A stretch of 64,000 nt of DNA from JABDKH01 sp963768565. Its GTDB lineage: Bacteria > Bacteroidota > Rhodothermia > Rhodothermales > JABDKH01. Each line of letters begins with the position of its first letter. Positions within the stretch are counted from its first letter, which is position 1. The position numbers and the translations under genes were made by a program. The notes beneath the pieces are model-generated. The model searched no databases, was not told where the DNA came from, and was given only the letters and a program-made list of their open reading frames with translations. The stretch covers positions 62,001 through 126,000 of the forward strand of contig CAVYIO010000019.1 in NCBI GenBank assembly GCA_963768565.1, written 5' to 3'. Below, piece after piece: positions 35,213-45,390 of the stretch.

Positions 35213-36454
35213 ATGAGTTGCCGGCGTCGCCTAATATCCGGATTGGCACTGTGCTTCTTGCTCGCAGGAGTTGGCACGGCCCGCGACATCACAGTCGGGC
35301 CCGATGGTGCCGTCAAGACGCTGAAGGCAGCGATCGCCCTGGCAGACGATGGCGACCGGATAATCGTGCAACCCGGTGTATACCACGAGGGCACGATCGA
35401 GGTCTTCAAGTCGATTGAAATCCTCGGCGTCGATCGTCCGGTATTCGACGGAGATGGAAAGCAGGCATTCACCGTCACTGCCGACAATGTCACGATCCGT
35501 GGACTCGTGATTCGGAATGTCACGGTCAGCTTCGTAGAAGATCGGGCCGGCATCAAGATCGACGACGTCCGCGGTTGCAGGATTGAAGACAATAGACTTG
35601 AGGACACGTTCTTCGGTATCTATCTCGCCAAATCGGCGAACTGCCAGATTCTTCGCAACCAGATTATCGGCGCGGCCCACCGGGAATCACAGTCGGGCAA
35701 CGGAATACATCTCTGGTATTCGCGGGATATCGTGATCGAAGACAACGTGGTCTCCGGACATCGGGACGGAATCTATTTTGAGTTCGTTGAAGACGCGCTC
35801 ATTCAACGCAACGTCAGTACCGGCAACGTCCGGTACGGGCTCCACTTTATGTTCTCCGACCGGTGCAACTATGTCCAGAACAGATTTCAGCGGAACGGCG
35901 CCGGCGTAGCGGTCATGTACACGGAGAACGTGCAGATGACGGACAACATCTTCGAAGACAACTGGGGTGGATCATCCTACGGACTGCTACTGAAGGATAT
36001 CACCGACAGTCACATTGTCTCAAACGTATTCCGGGGTAACTCGACCGGTCTGTATGCCGAGGGCATCAACCGCGTGCGAGTTGAGAGCAATGATTTCGAA
36101 GAGAACGGATGGGCCGTTAGAATTATGGCCAACTCCATGGACAACACGTTCTCGAACAACAACTTCACCGGGAACACCTTCGACGTTGCGACCAACAGTC
36201 GCAATAACTTCAGTACGTTCCATGCGAACTACTGGGACAACTATCGCGGTTTCGATCTCGACCGCGACGGCTTCGGCGACGTCCCGTTTCGACCCGTCCG
36301 CCTCTTTTCTCAGATCGTTCAGCAGAACGAGCCCGCGCTGATGCTCCTCAGAAGTTTCTTTGTGAGCATCCTCGACTTCACCGAGCGCATCATCCCCATC
36401 ATGACTCCGGATACGTTGGTGGACTCGAAACCAGTTATGAACAGGATCCAATGA
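35213..36454 (+). CDS. nosD: Nitrous oxide reductase maturation protein NosD
   Basis: NosD is a periplasmic right-handed beta-helix protein that works with the NosFY transporter in building the copper centres of NosZ. The 413 aa product has a signal peptide (SGLALCFLLAGVGTARD) and many parallel beta-helix repeats with N-rich turns, e.g. GIKIDDVRGCRIEDNRL, NGIHLWYSRDIVIEDN and YGLHFMFSDRCNYVQN. The start ATG at 35213 lies in the tail of a longer open frame that overlaps nosL. It overlaps nosF by 4 bp. Confidence 0.95.
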   Translation: MSCRRRLISGLALCFLLAGVGTARDITVGPDGAVKTLKAAIALADDGDRIIVQPGVYHEGTIEVFKSIEILGVDRPVFDGDGKQAFTVTADNVTIRGLVIRNVTVSFVEDRAGIKIDDVRGCRIEDNRLEDTFFGIYLAKSANCQILRNQIIGAAHRESQSGNGIHLWYSRDIVIEDNVVSGHRDGIYFEFVEDALIQRNVSTGNVRYGLHFMFSDRCNYVQNRFQRNGAGVAVMYTENVQMTDNIFEDNWGGSSYGLLLKDITDSHIVSNVFRGNSTGLYAEGINRVRVESNDFEENGWAVRIMANSMDNTFSNNNFTGNTFDVATNSRNNFSTFHANYWDNYRGFDLDRDGFGDVPFRPVRLFSQIVQQNEPALMLLRSFFVSILDFTERIIPIMTPDTLVDSKPVMNRIQ

Positions 36455-37209
36455 TCGAAATCGGCGAACTGACGAAAAGATTCGGCAAGCTCCCGGTCCT
36501 TCGCGGTGTTAATCTGCGAATTCCGCAGAGCTGCGTGACGTCGATCGTCGGTCCGAACGGCGCGGGCAAGACCACACTCATTAAGTGCCTGCTGGGGCTC
36601 ACGCGTCCCGATTCGGGTGTGATTTCAGTCGATGGACATCAGTTGAATGGAGATTGGGCGTACCGCAGTGAGATCGGCTACATGCCGCAACACGCACATT
36701 TTCCAGAGAACCTCACCGGACGTGAGATTATCCGAATGATCACCGACCTGCGAGGCAGGAACGACCTTCCCGATTCAACACTCCTCGATCAGTTCGAGTT
36801 GGAGTCAGATCTCGACAAGCCGTTTCAGACGCTCTCTGGCGGGACCCGCCAGAAGGTCAGTGCTGTCATCGCCTTCTTGTTTGAGCCGAAGGTTCTCATA
36901 CTCGATGAACCCACCGCCGGACTCGATCCAGTCGCGAGCAGTGTTCTGAAGGATCGGATTCTTCAGGAACGAGAGTCGGGTCGAACGATCATTCTCACGT
37001 CTCACATCATGAGTGAGGTGGAGGAATTGTCTGATCGAATCGTATTCCTTCTCGATGGCGCCGTCTACTTCGATGGGCAGGTCAAAGATCTGAAGGAGCA
37101 GACGGGGCAGTCTCGGCTGGAACGCGCGGTGGCGCAACTTCTCACTCGACTACGTGAAAATACCGGTCCGTCCAACCTGGACATGGTCTCAACCGTGGCA
37201 GCCGCTTGA
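36451..37209 (+). CDS. nosF: Nos ABC transporter ATPase NosF
   Basis: NosF is the cytoplasmic ATPase of the NosFY transporter thought to supply a sulfur species to NosD for the CuZ centre. The 252 aa product has Walker A GPNGAGKTTLIKCLLG, the signature TLSGGTRQKVS and Walker B VLILDEPTAGLDPV. It overlaps nosD by 4 bp at its start and nosY by 4 bp at its end. Confidence 0.95.
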   Translation: MIEIGELTKRFGKLPVLRGVNLRIPQSCVTSIVGPNGAGKTTLIKCLLGLTRPDSGVISVDGHQLNGDWAYRSEIGYMPQHAHFPENLTGREIIRMITDLRGRNDLPDSTLLDQFELESDLDKPFQTLSGGTRQKVSAVIAFLFEPKVLILDEPTAGLDPVASSVLKDRILQERESGRTIILTSHIMSEVEELSDRIVFLLDGAVYFDGQVKDLKEQTGQSRLERAVAQLLTRLRENTGPSNLDMVSTVAAA

Positions 37210-37997
37210 ACACGACGCTAAAGATCGTAAAGTACGAGCTTCAGGATGTGATCCGTGGCCGCTGGGTTGTTCTGTACACGGTGTTCTTCGCACTTGCTAC
37301 CGAGATCCTCATCCAGTTCGGTGGAACAGGTTCAAGAGTGATCGTGAGCCTGATGAACGTCGTTCTGATACTCATCCCGCTGGTGAGCATCGTGTTCGGT
37401 ACGATGTACGTGTATCACGCACGCAATTTTATCGAACTCCTGCTGTCCCAGCCTGTAAGTCGCCACGCTCTCTTCGGCGGTCTTTACGCGGGACTGGCTC
37501 TTCCACTCTCGGTCGGTTTCATGCTGGGTGTCGGCATACCGCTTGCGGTCCACGGAGCCCTGGCTGGCGGGCAGTCCGGTACGTTCGTGATGCTGCTGGT
37601 CACCGGAGTGCTGTTGACTCTGGTATTCACAGCCCTCGCTCTGGTCGTTGCACTTCGAGCCGAAAACCGGGTGCAGGGCGTAGGCATCTCGCTCCTGTTG
37701 TGGCTGCTCTTCTCGGTCTTCTATGACGGACTGGTACTGATCGCATCGTATTCGTTTAGCGCCTATCCCCTCGAGAAAGCGATGATCGCATTCACCGTCC
37801 TGAATCCGATCGACCTCGGCCGCATCCTCTTGCTTCTCAAGATCGATATCTCCGCGCTGATGGGTTACACCGGAGCCGTTTTTGAACAGTTCTTCGGCAG
37901 CGCGATGGGGCTGGTCATCGCCACAAGTGCGCTGATACTATGGACCTCGCTCACACTCTTGCTCGCTCATCGAACGTTTCGGAAGAAGGACTTCTGA
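37206..37997 (+). CDS. nosY: Nos ABC transporter permease NosY
   Basis: NosY is the membrane partner of NosF. The 263 aa protein has six predicted helices of the ABC-2 permease type, with the typical cytoplasmic coupling motif NFIELLLSQPVSR after helix 2 and GVGISLLLWLLFSVFYDGL in helix 5. It starts with TTG at 37206, overlapping the nosF stop. It is the last recognised nos gene; a fasciclin gene follows 45 bp on. Confidence 0.92.
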   Translation: MNTTLKIVKYELQDVIRGRWVVLYTVFFALATEILIQFGGTGSRVIVSLMNVVLILIPLVSIVFGTMYVYHARNFIELLLSQPVSRHALFGGLYAGLALPLSVGFMLGVGIPLAVHGALAGGQSGTFVMLLVTGVLLTLVFTALALVVALRAENRVQGVGISLLLWLLFSVFYDGLVLIASYSFSAYPLEKAMIAFTVLNPIDLGRILLLLKIDISALMGYTGAVFEQFFGSAMGLVIATSALILWTSLTLLLAHRTFRKKDF

Positions 37998-38042
37998 TCG
38001 GTGCGGCCAACTTCTCGTTCCTCATCCCAAAACCGAACAACA

Positions 38043-38600
38043 ATGCAGAAGCCACTAACGATACAACTCACAGCCGTTCTGTTACTGACCCTCCTGGTCG
38101 CATGCGGATCACCTGATAAGGCAGCGTACGAGACGGATGCCAGTGCTGCGACACATGGCCAGGCAGGGGTAGCGGACAACGTATCCAATCCGAACATTCT
38201 TCAGGTTGCCCTGCAGTCTCCCGACCATACGACACTCGTAGCGGCGGTGAAGGCGGCGGAGTTGGAAAACGTTCTGGTCAACGCCGGACCACTCACCGTC
38301 TTTGCACCGACGAACGCGGCGTTTGACAAATTGCCTCCGGGCACGGTAGACGACCTGCTAAAGCCGGAGAACAAAGAGAAGCTCGCTCAGATCATTACGT
38401 TCCACGCGGCCCCGGGCACCTATACCGGCGACGGCCTGAAAGACGGCATGAAGCTGTATCAGGCGACCGGACATTACATCGACGTCAAGGTGACCGACGA
38501 GGGAACGTTCGTCCACGGAGTCAAGATTCTCGGGACAGTCGACGCGACGAACGGCGTGGTGCACGTGATAGATGAGGTTCTTCTGCCGCCCGAAGGATGA
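38043..38600 (+). CDS. Fasciclin-domain lipoprotein
   Basis: This is a 185 aa lipoprotein (leader AVLLLTLLVACGS) with one fasciclin (FAS1) domain. Hallmarks are HTTLVAAVKAAELENVL, LTVFAPTNAAFDKLP, ITFHAAPGTYT and NGVVHVIDEVLLPP. FAS1 proteins mediate adhesion or surface interactions; the role here is unknown. It lies 45 bp after nosY on the same strand and may ride on the nos transcript. The start is the ATG at 38043; an open frame upstream overlaps nosY's tail. Confidence 0.88.
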   Translation: MQKPLTIQLTAVLLLTLLVACGSPDKAAYETDASAATHGQAGVADNVSNPNILQVALQSPDHTTLVAAVKAAELENVLVNAGPLTVFAPTNAAFDKLPPGTVDDLLKPENKEKLAQIITFHAAPGTYTGDGLKDGMKLYQATGHYIDVKVTDEGTFVHGVKILGTVDATNGVVHVIDEVLLPPEG

Positions 38601-38610
38601 CGTAACGGCC

Positions 38611-38649
38611 GGCGCGAGGGTCCGTCCATCTCGACAGACCCTGCGCGCC
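38611..38649. terminator. Candidate bidirectional terminator hairpin
   Basis: GGCGCGAGGGTC (38611-38622) pairs with GACCCTGCGCGCC (38637-38649) with one bulged base, between the convergent fasciclin and msrB genes. No T-run follows, so termination is inferred from the strong stem and position. Confidence 0.4.
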
Positions 38650-38657
38650 GAGCATGC

Positions 38658-39080
38658 CTAGCTGCCTTCGTCGGCAGGCCCGTCATCCTCGACCTTGAAG
38701 TCGAGGGCGGCCGAGTTGATGCAGAAACGCTGACCCGTCGGCTGGGGACCGTCCGGAAAGACATGGCCCAGATGCGCGTGGCACGAGGCGCAGGTCACTT
38801 CGGTACGGACCATCCCCAGACTTCGATCGGACTCCGTATCGACACCCTCCCCGTCCATGGGCTCGTAGAAGCTTGGCCAACCAGATCCGGAGTCGTACTT
38901 GGCCGATGAGGAAAAGAGTGGCTCACCGCAGACGACGCACCGATAGACCCCGTCGGCCTTGTGATCGTTGTACTCGCCCGTAAAGGCAGGCTCGGTTCCC
39001 TTCTGCTGCGTTATCCTGTACTGTTCAGGGGAAAGACGACGTTGAAGTTCGTCGGCCGGAATTATCTTCTTGCTGGTCAT
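38658..39080 (-). CDS. msrB: Peptide-methionine (R)-S-oxide reductase MsrB
   Basis: MsrB repairs oxidised methionine (R isomer) in proteins. The 140 aa protein has the zinc cysteines in YRCVVCGEPLF and CASCHAHLGHVF, the substrate loop SGSGWPSFYEP and the catalytic cysteine in QRFCINSAALDF. A second ATG two codons upstream (39086) is possible. No signal peptide is seen, so it acts in the cytoplasm. It is monocistronic. Confidence 0.94.
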   Translation of the reverse strand: MTSKKIIPADELQRRLSPEQYRITQQKGTEPAFTGEYNDHKADGVYRCVVCGEPLFSSSAKYDSGSGWPSFYEPMDGEGVDTESDRSLGMVRTEVTCASCHAHLGHVFPDGPQPTGQRFCINSAALDFKVEDDGPADEGS

Positions 39081-39221
39081 GAACAATCCTGTCTAGCTTT
39101 GATCGTCGGCATCATATATCAACCGCCTCCCGGTCCGGGCTGCCGTTATCAGCAAGTGCACGTCCCACCTGCCCCAAGTGTTTCACCCGATCTAGAGATC
39201 GTCCATTAGCAAAGTGTTCGT

Positions 39222-41201
39222 ATGTCGACGTCCAGACCAAACAGCGACGGCCAGTTTCCTTTCAACCAGGCTGTGGCCTGGCATCCAAACCAGAAATGGA
39301 TTGACGAGAGCAATCTGGCCGCGTTCATGAAGCGGGAAGGCATCGGATCGTACGATGAATTGCTTCAGAAGGCGACCGACGACGTCGCCTGGTTCTGGGA
39401 CGCCGCGATCGCAGATCTGGGCATCGAGTTCTCGCGACCGTACGACCAGGTTGTCGATCTGTCGGATGACCTCCGGTTCCCGAAATGGTGCACGGGAGGC
39501 GAGATGAACATCGTCCACAATTTGCTCGACAAATGGCAATCGGGAGATGATCGAGACAGGACGGCTCTCCGATGGGAATCTGAGGACGGTCGGCACGGCA
39601 CATTCACGTACGAGGAGCTGAACCGCGAAGTGTGCAAATGCAGCAATGCACTCAGATCGCTGGGGCTGATGCCGGGTGACGCCGTCGGCCTCTACATGCC
39701 GATGACACCTGAGATTATCGTTGCGTTTCTGGCGATCATCAAGATTGGAGGCATCATACTACCGCTGTTCAGTGGCTACGGACCGGGTGCGATCGCGACG
39801 CGGCTCAACGACGCCGGGGCGAAAGTGCTCTTCACTTCGGACGGTTTCTACCGGCGAGGAAAGGCCGTCGCCATGAAGAAGACGGCCGACGATGCGCTTC
39901 AATCCGCGACGTCCGTTGAGCACGTGATCGTTCATCGCCGTGTAGGCCTCGAGGACGTGCCGTGGACAGAGGGGCGCGACCACTGGTGGCACGATCTTGT
40001 GCCCGATCAGTCGGACGAGGCAGCTACGGAGCGAACTTCGGCCGAGGATGTCCTCATGGTGATCTACACCAGCGGCACGACGGGACGACCCAAGGGCGCC
40101 GTACACACACACTGTGGATTCCCGATCAAGGCAGCACAGGACATGCGCCACAGCATGGACCTGAAGCCCGGAGACGTGATGTACTGGATGAGCGACATGG
40201 GCTGGATGATGGGTCCGTGGTTGGTGTTCGGGACGCTCCTCAACGGTGCATCGATGGTCATCTACGATGGAGCGCCTGACTTCCCCGAGGTCGACCGACT
40301 CTGGCAGATCGTGGAATCACATGCCGTGACACACCTGGGTCTCTCGCCGGTGCTGGTCAGGGCCCTCATGGTGCATGGTACGGGCCCGCTGGAGAAACAC
40401 AACATCAGTACCCTCAGGGCGATCGGATCGACCGGCAGTCCGTGGGACCCTGAATCGTGGCTCTGGATCTTCCGGCACGCGCTCGAAGGCAAGAAACCGA
40501 TTCTGAACTACTCAGGCGGCACGGAGATCAGCGGCGGAATCCTGTGTGGCAATTTCTTCAAGCCGCTGAAGCCATGCTCGTTCTCCGGACCGGTGGTCGG
40601 TATGGCTGCCGACGTGGTTGACGAAGACGGGCATCCCGTTCGTGAGGCCGTCGGTGAGCTCGTCATCCGGAAGCCGTGGATCGGCATGACGCGTGGGTTC
40701 TGGAACGACCGCGACCGATATGTCGACACCTACTGGAGCAAGTTTCCCGACGTGTGGCTGCACGGCGACTTTGCGGCGATCGACGGCGACGGACTCTGGT
40801 ACATCCTGGGCCGATCCGACGACACGATCAAGGTGGCCGGCAAACGTCTCGGCCCGGCAGAAGTCGAAGCGATCCTGAACGCCCACGACGCGGTGGCGGA
40901 GAGCGCGGCAATCGGCGTTCCGGATGAAATCAAGGGCGAGGCGCTCGCCGCCTTCTGTGTCCTGAAGTCGGGAGCCGTTGCTACCGAAGACCTTCGGACA
41001 GATCTCACCCAGATGGTCACGGTCGCACTTGGTAAACCACTTAAGCCAAAGCACATAAAATTTTGTGCTGCACTGCCTAAGACACGAAACGCAAAGGTGA
41101 TGCGCAGGCTGATTCGTGCCGCGTTTCTCGACGGGGATCTGGGTGATACCTCGAGTCTCGAAGACCCATTGACGATCGATGCGATCGTCAATGCCACCTG
41201 A
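39222..41201 (+). CDS. Acyl-CoA synthetase of the acetyl-CoA synthetase family
   Basis: This is a 659 aa AMP-forming ligase. An ACS-type N-terminal domain (KWIDESNLAAFMKREGI, FWDAAIADLGIEFSRPY) is followed by the AMP-binding core with MVIYTSGTTGRPKGAVHTH, SDMGWMMGPWLVFG, NYSGGTEISGG and a C-terminal LPKTRNAKVMRRLIRAAF holding the conserved catalytic lysine. Substrate could be acetate, propionate or another short acid; motifs do not decide. It is preceded by the divergent msrB and converges on an outer-membrane gene. Confidence 0.88.
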   Translation: MSTSRPNSDGQFPFNQAVAWHPNQKWIDESNLAAFMKREGIGSYDELLQKATDDVAWFWDAAIADLGIEFSRPYDQVVDLSDDLRFPKWCTGGEMNIVHNLLDKWQSGDDRDRTALRWESEDGRHGTFTYEELNREVCKCSNALRSLGLMPGDAVGLYMPMTPEIIVAFLAIIKIGGIILPLFSGYGPGAIATRLNDAGAKVLFTSDGFYRRGKAVAMKKTADDALQSATSVEHVIVHRRVGLEDVPWTEGRDHWWHDLVPDQSDEAATERTSAEDVLMVIYTSGTTGRPKGAVHTHCGFPIKAAQDMRHSMDLKPGDVMYWMSDMGWMMGPWLVFGTLLNGASMVIYDGAPDFPEVDRLWQIVESHAVTHLGLSPVLVRALMVHGTGPLEKHNISTLRAIGSTGSPWDPESWLWIFRHALEGKKPILNYSGGTEISGGILCGNFFKPLKPCSFSGPVVGMAADVVDEDGHPVREAVGELVIRKPWIGMTRGFWNDRDRYVDTYWSKFPDVWLHGDFAAIDGDGLWYILGRSDDTIKVAGKRLGPAEVEAILNAHDAVAESAAIGVPDEIKGEALAAFCVLKSGAVATEDLRTDLTQMVTVALGKPLKPKHIKFCAALPKTRNAKVMRRLIRAAFLDGDLGDTSSLEDPLTIDAIVNAT

Positions 41202-41210
41202 TCATTTCCG

Positions 41211-42230
41211 CTACAGCGAGATGCCCACGCCGGCTGACACGGTGTTCATAGCACCTAGCGCATAGTCAATATTGACCTGCAGCGGGCCCGGCGAGAACGT
41301 CAGCCCGGCGATTACGCGAAAGCGATTCCCGGCCTGGTCCGTAAACCTGATCTCCTGAATCCCGAGTTCGGCGATGCCCGTGTCGTATGAGTAGTCGAAG
41401 GCCACCTTCGTCTTCTCGATCTGCAGACCACCATAAAGTGTGATCACCGCCAGCGATTTGCTGATGGCCACATTGGCGGCATACGCAGTGGCAAGCAGAG
41501 TCTGTCGCTCGCTCGCATCGTCGATCGACAAACGCTGATAGACGAATTGCGCAGACAGGCTGGCCGGAAACATCGGGATGTACTGGCTGATGCTGTGCCG
41601 CACGCCAAATCCACGGAACGATATCTTGCCGTACGTATCGGTGCTGACCGTCGGTAGATAGCGGACCAGAATGTCCGTACCCGCGATCGAGCCGAGTCCG
41701 ACCTGCGGTATCAACAGCGGTGCAACGGGCGTGTTGATGAGTCCGGGCAGAAGCCGCAGCGATGCGGTCTCACTGATCACAATGTCGTCAGCGGTTCCAA
41801 GCACGCCGTCCAGGCCTTCGTTGACCGTCTCATTCACTTCCGCCGTTATCTCACCGGCATCAGTTTCGCCGAATACCGTCGGGGCGTCCTCGACTTCGAA
41901 GACCACAGGAACCCGATACTGCGTGCCGTCCGGTCCGGTGAAGACCTCTTCGGTCTGGTAGGAAAACGACAGCGACCGGTCGGTTGGCAGTAGCGCCCCG
42001 AATACCTTCACTCCGACGTACAGGTCGACTTTCGGTATCAGTCCTCCCCCAATTCGCGCTGTATGAAACAGACCGGCGTTAATATTGGCTCCGTAGGCGT
42101 CGACAAGCGGGCCGACGTACAATCGCGAGTACTCGCTGGAAACGGTCGAGATATTATTCGACAGATTCTGTCCTTCAGAGGTACTCGAAATCATCAGAAG
42201 GGCAAATGCAGCGCAGAGGAGTCGTTTCAT
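41211..42230 (-). CDS. Outer-membrane beta-barrel protein of probable DUF6588 family
   Basis: This is a 339 aa exported protein with signal peptide LLCAAFALLMISSTSEGQ. The mature part begins YVGPLVDAYGANINAGLFHTA, resembling DUF6588 proteins of Bacteroidota, and has alternating beta strands to the end (SFRGFGVRHSIS, VITLYGGLQIEKTKVAFDY, NIDYALGAMNTVSAG). A middle segment (GDAD-like NEGLDGVLGTADD) is low complexity. Function is unknown; it is likely an outer-membrane channel or structural barrel. Confidence 0.65.
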   Translation of the reverse strand: MKRLLCAAFALLMISSTSEGQNLSNNISTVSSEYSRLYVGPLVDAYGANINAGLFHTARIGGGLIPKVDLYVGVKVFGALLPTDRSLSFSYQTEEVFTGPDGTQYRVPVVFEVEDAPTVFGETDAGEITAEVNETVNEGLDGVLGTADDIVISETASLRLLPGLINTPVAPLLIPQVGLGSIAGTDILVRYLPTVSTDTYGKISFRGFGVRHSISQYIPMFPASLSAQFVYQRLSIDDASERQTLLATAYAANVAISKSLAVITLYGGLQIEKTKVAFDYSYDTGIAELGIQEIRFTDQAGNRFRVIAGLTFSPGPLQVNIDYALGAMNTVSAGVGISL

Positions 42231-42525
42231 GGTCCCGGTGGAGAGTTCTTATTCCTATCTTCTATCGACCTGAAACCGGCAAATTAAAGGCGAATCGGAA
42301 GGCCTGTCGCGGTCCCTGGCTGTTCAGATTGGTGGCCTGTCTGTCCACTCGGAAGGAGCAGAAATGCATCAAGACCCGTCGCTCCCACCGGCTCGGGCCA
42401 GGCAATCGTGCCATACGCCTGCTCGCCCCCGTGTCAGCGCAGGTGGGGTGCGCGTTCACGTCTCAGGATCGATTATTGCTCTACGGGAGTATTAACTATC
42501 CTGACCCATCCACCGAATCGAGCCC

Positions 42526-43650
42526 ATGAAAAAGAGCCTTGTCGGACTGAGCCTCCTGCTCGCTTCATGTTTGCTCTTCCTGCCATCGGCCCTCGCTCAG
42601 CGCATACCGACTGTCACTCTTGCGGGGATGGTTCTGGATGCCGAGTCGGGTGAGCCGCTGCCGGGCGCAAACGTCTTCATCGCTGGCTCCCTCGTGGGCA
42701 CCAGCACAGGTCTGGATGGGTCATATCGACTCACGGGCATTCCGGCCGGCGCCATGCGACTGTATGTTTCCATGATTGGCTACGAGCCGGATTTCAGGGA
42801 CATGTTGCTCCGGACCGAGGCGGTGCGCACGATCGTTTTCGAGCTCAAGCCGAGCGTGTACGAGTTGGAAGGCATCGCGGTCGAAGCCAGAGAGGACAAG
42901 CGATGGCAGCGCCGCCTGGAAAGATTCCAGGATCTCTTCATTGGCCAGACGCCGAATGCGCAGGAAACGGAAATCACAAATGCCACCATCCTGGATTTCG
43001 AAGGATCGGGCGGCAACCTTCGTGCGCTGGCCCCCGAACCTCTCGTCATCAAGAACAAGGGGCTGGGGTATCAGGTGACGTACTTCCTCAAGGATTTCTC
43101 CGCCGATCCGCGAAGGACGAAGTACGACGGCGAGCCGCTGTTCGAGGAGATGATTCCGTCCTCCCCGGAAGAGGCTGCGACATGGGCGGCGAATCGCCGC
43201 ACCGCATTTGTCGGTTCATTCCGCCATTTCCTGCTGGCGCTGATAGCCGGACGAACCGAAGAGCAGGGTTTCAAGACCTACGGCCGCACGAATATGGGGG
43301 ACTCGACACCGGGCGAGATGGGTGGAGGCCCAACGGCCGGTACACGATTCCCGATCGATGCCGCAAGCGTGTTCAAGGCCGGAGCCGGGCCGAACGAATA
43401 CACACTCGACTTCGAAGGATTCGTCGAGATCACGTTTACGGGCGAGATTGAGGATGAGTCGTACATCGACTGGTCTCGCGAGCCTCGCCGACGCCCCAGG
43501 TATCAGACGTCATGGATACGACTTGAGAAAGGACCCACCACGTTTGACTGGAAGGGTGACGTGCTTGACCCGTACGGCGTCACGTTCTACGGCTACTTCG
43601 CGTTTGAGAGAGTGGCCGACGAAGTACCCAGGGAATATCGGCCCAGCTGA
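42526..43650 (+). CDS. Exported protein with carboxypeptidase-like regulatory domain
   Basis: This is a 374 aa protein with signal peptide GLSLLLASCLLFLPSALAQ. The mature part starts with a CarboxypepD_reg-like beta-sandwich, AGMVLDAESGEPLPGANVFI, GTSTGLDGSYRLTGIPAG and YVSMIGYEP, as in the leading domain of Bacteroidota TonB-dependent receptors. The rest (about 250 residues) has no plug or barrel and I do not recognise it; it contains YQVTYFLKDFSADPRRTKYD and ends FYGYFAFERVADEV. It converges on the ThDP enzyme gene. Confidence 0.75.
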   Translation: MKKSLVGLSLLLASCLLFLPSALAQRIPTVTLAGMVLDAESGEPLPGANVFIAGSLVGTSTGLDGSYRLTGIPAGAMRLYVSMIGYEPDFRDMLLRTEAVRTIVFELKPSVYELEGIAVEAREDKRWQRRLERFQDLFIGQTPNAQETEITNATILDFEGSGGNLRALAPEPLVIKNKGLGYQVTYFLKDFSADPRRTKYDGEPLFEEMIPSSPEEAATWAANRRTAFVGSFRHFLLALIAGRTEEQGFKTYGRTNMGDSTPGEMGGGPTAGTRFPIDAASVFKAGAGPNEYTLDFEGFVEITFTGEIEDESYIDWSREPRRRPRYQTSWIRLEKGPTTFDWKGDVLDPYGVTFYGYFAFERVADEVPREYRPS

Positions 43651-43655
43651 CCGGG

Positions 43656-45390
43656 TCACTTCAACAGATGTCGCCGTGCGGCCCGCCCTACGAACCGGGC
43701 CTTCTCCCCCATCGGGAATCGCTTGAGGTTCGTCTCGACTACTCCCTTCGTCATGCACGTCTTCCGCGAGTAGTCGATCCTGACGTCGACCACAACCGTC
43801 TCCCCTCCGGCCGCCATTTCACAGGCCTCCTGGACGATCGCCTGTACCTGCGTGTCGTTGTCCAAGACTCAGGAACGCGGCGCCCGTGGCATGCGCGACA
43901 CCATCCACGTGAAGGTCACCGATGATTGTGCACGTCTTGCGGTTTAGTGGAATCTGCTGAAACTGCGATATCTGACCGAGCTCGCCATCGTGAAACACGA
44001 AGACCGCAAGGCCAACCTTGTTCGTGACCGCGGTGATCAACTCCATACCGGTCATCATGAACGCACCGTCGCCGACCACCGCTACGACCATCTTGTCGGG
44101 ATTACCCAGTTTCGCACCGATCGCTGCCGGCACACAGTAGCCCATACTGTTGAAATCCGTGGGCGAAATAAATCTCCGAGGACCCCGTACCGGGAAGAGC
44201 TCAGCCGCAAGAAACGTATGCTTGCCGTCGTCGAGCACCAGAATGGCATCGTCGGGAACCGTCTCACGCAGGCTCGCGAAAAAGAGACCGGGCGACACCC
44301 GTTCTTTCGATCGGTCCGCGAGCCACACCTTCATGTAGTCGTTCTTGTCTTTGCGGATCTTGCCCGCGAGTTTGTCGGCGGACCGGCTGGACGACCAATC
44401 ACCGAGCCGCTCGTTAATCTTGCGGAGGACGAAACTCGCATCCCCCAGAATACTGACCTGCGACGGATAGTTGCGGTCAAAGACATCGGCGCTGATGTCG
44501 ACATGGATCAACCGCTCCGGCACGTCCATACCGTAGCTTCCTGTAGCGAGCTCTGAGAATCGTGCGCCTACGGCGAGAAGGCAATCGCATTTGTCGAACG
44601 CGTTGCGTGCAGCCGGCACGGATGCCGCGCCAAAACCTACTCCGGTGTGCAGAGGGTGGTCGGCCGGAAAGGAGCTGACGCCCTGGACTGTGGTTGCGAC
44701 CGGTGCTACAAGCCTCTCTGCCAGCTTCTTCGTTTCATTCGATGCATCGACGGCGCCCCACCCCACATAGATTCCGGGCCGTCGGGCCGAAGTGAGCAAA
44801 TCGATGGCGGCATCAATGGCCCCTTCGTCGATCACTCGGGCTTGCGTGCCTGGCTGGAACGTTGGCATCGTGTCCACATGTCCGCGAAAGAGCTGAAGCT
44901 CAACGGGAATCTCGATAAAGACGGGCCCGGGAACGCCGGTCCTGGCAATCTCAAACGCCCTGTAGATGGTCGGAATGATGTCCGCGTGACTCTCGATCAG
45001 GAAATAGGATTTGGTGACGGATTCGAGGAGCTTGCCCTGGTCAATTTGATGGAGTTGAAACGATCGGCCCGTATCTCGACGGATCCCGCCCGATATAATC
45101 AGCATCGGAATTCCATCGAGGAACGCCTCAGCGATTCCGCTCATCGCATGCGTCGTCCCCGCCGCCGGTACAATCACGCAGGTCCCGATTTCCTCACTGG
45201 TTCGAGACAGACCATCGGCGATGAACGCGGCACCTGCCTCATGCGTGACGAGGTAGGGTGTGATCTTTCTGGAAGCACCAAGTTGATCGTACAGTTCGGT
45301 GTTATGGACCCCCGGTATGCCGAAAGTTCTCCTGACACCGATCTGTTCAAGGGCATAGACTGCCAGTTCCGCTCCGGTCCTCTTCATCAT
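43656..45390 (-). CDS. Thiamine-diphosphate-dependent enzyme, interrupted by one extra base
   Basis: This is a ThDP enzyme of the acetolactate synthase/benzoylformate decarboxylase superfamily. The catalytic glutamate is in THEAGAAFIADGLSR; the central domain follows; the ThDP-binding site is GDGAFMMTGMELIT with the end of the motif as FHDGELGQ instead of the usual NN. The main frame loses the family sequence near 43862, and the adjoining frame carries the end (DNDTQVQAIVQEACEM, VVVDVRIDYSRK). Removing one base (CTT[G]GAC) gives about 577 aa. The start overlaps the upstream FAD gene by 4 bp. Substrate is unknown. Confidence 0.85.
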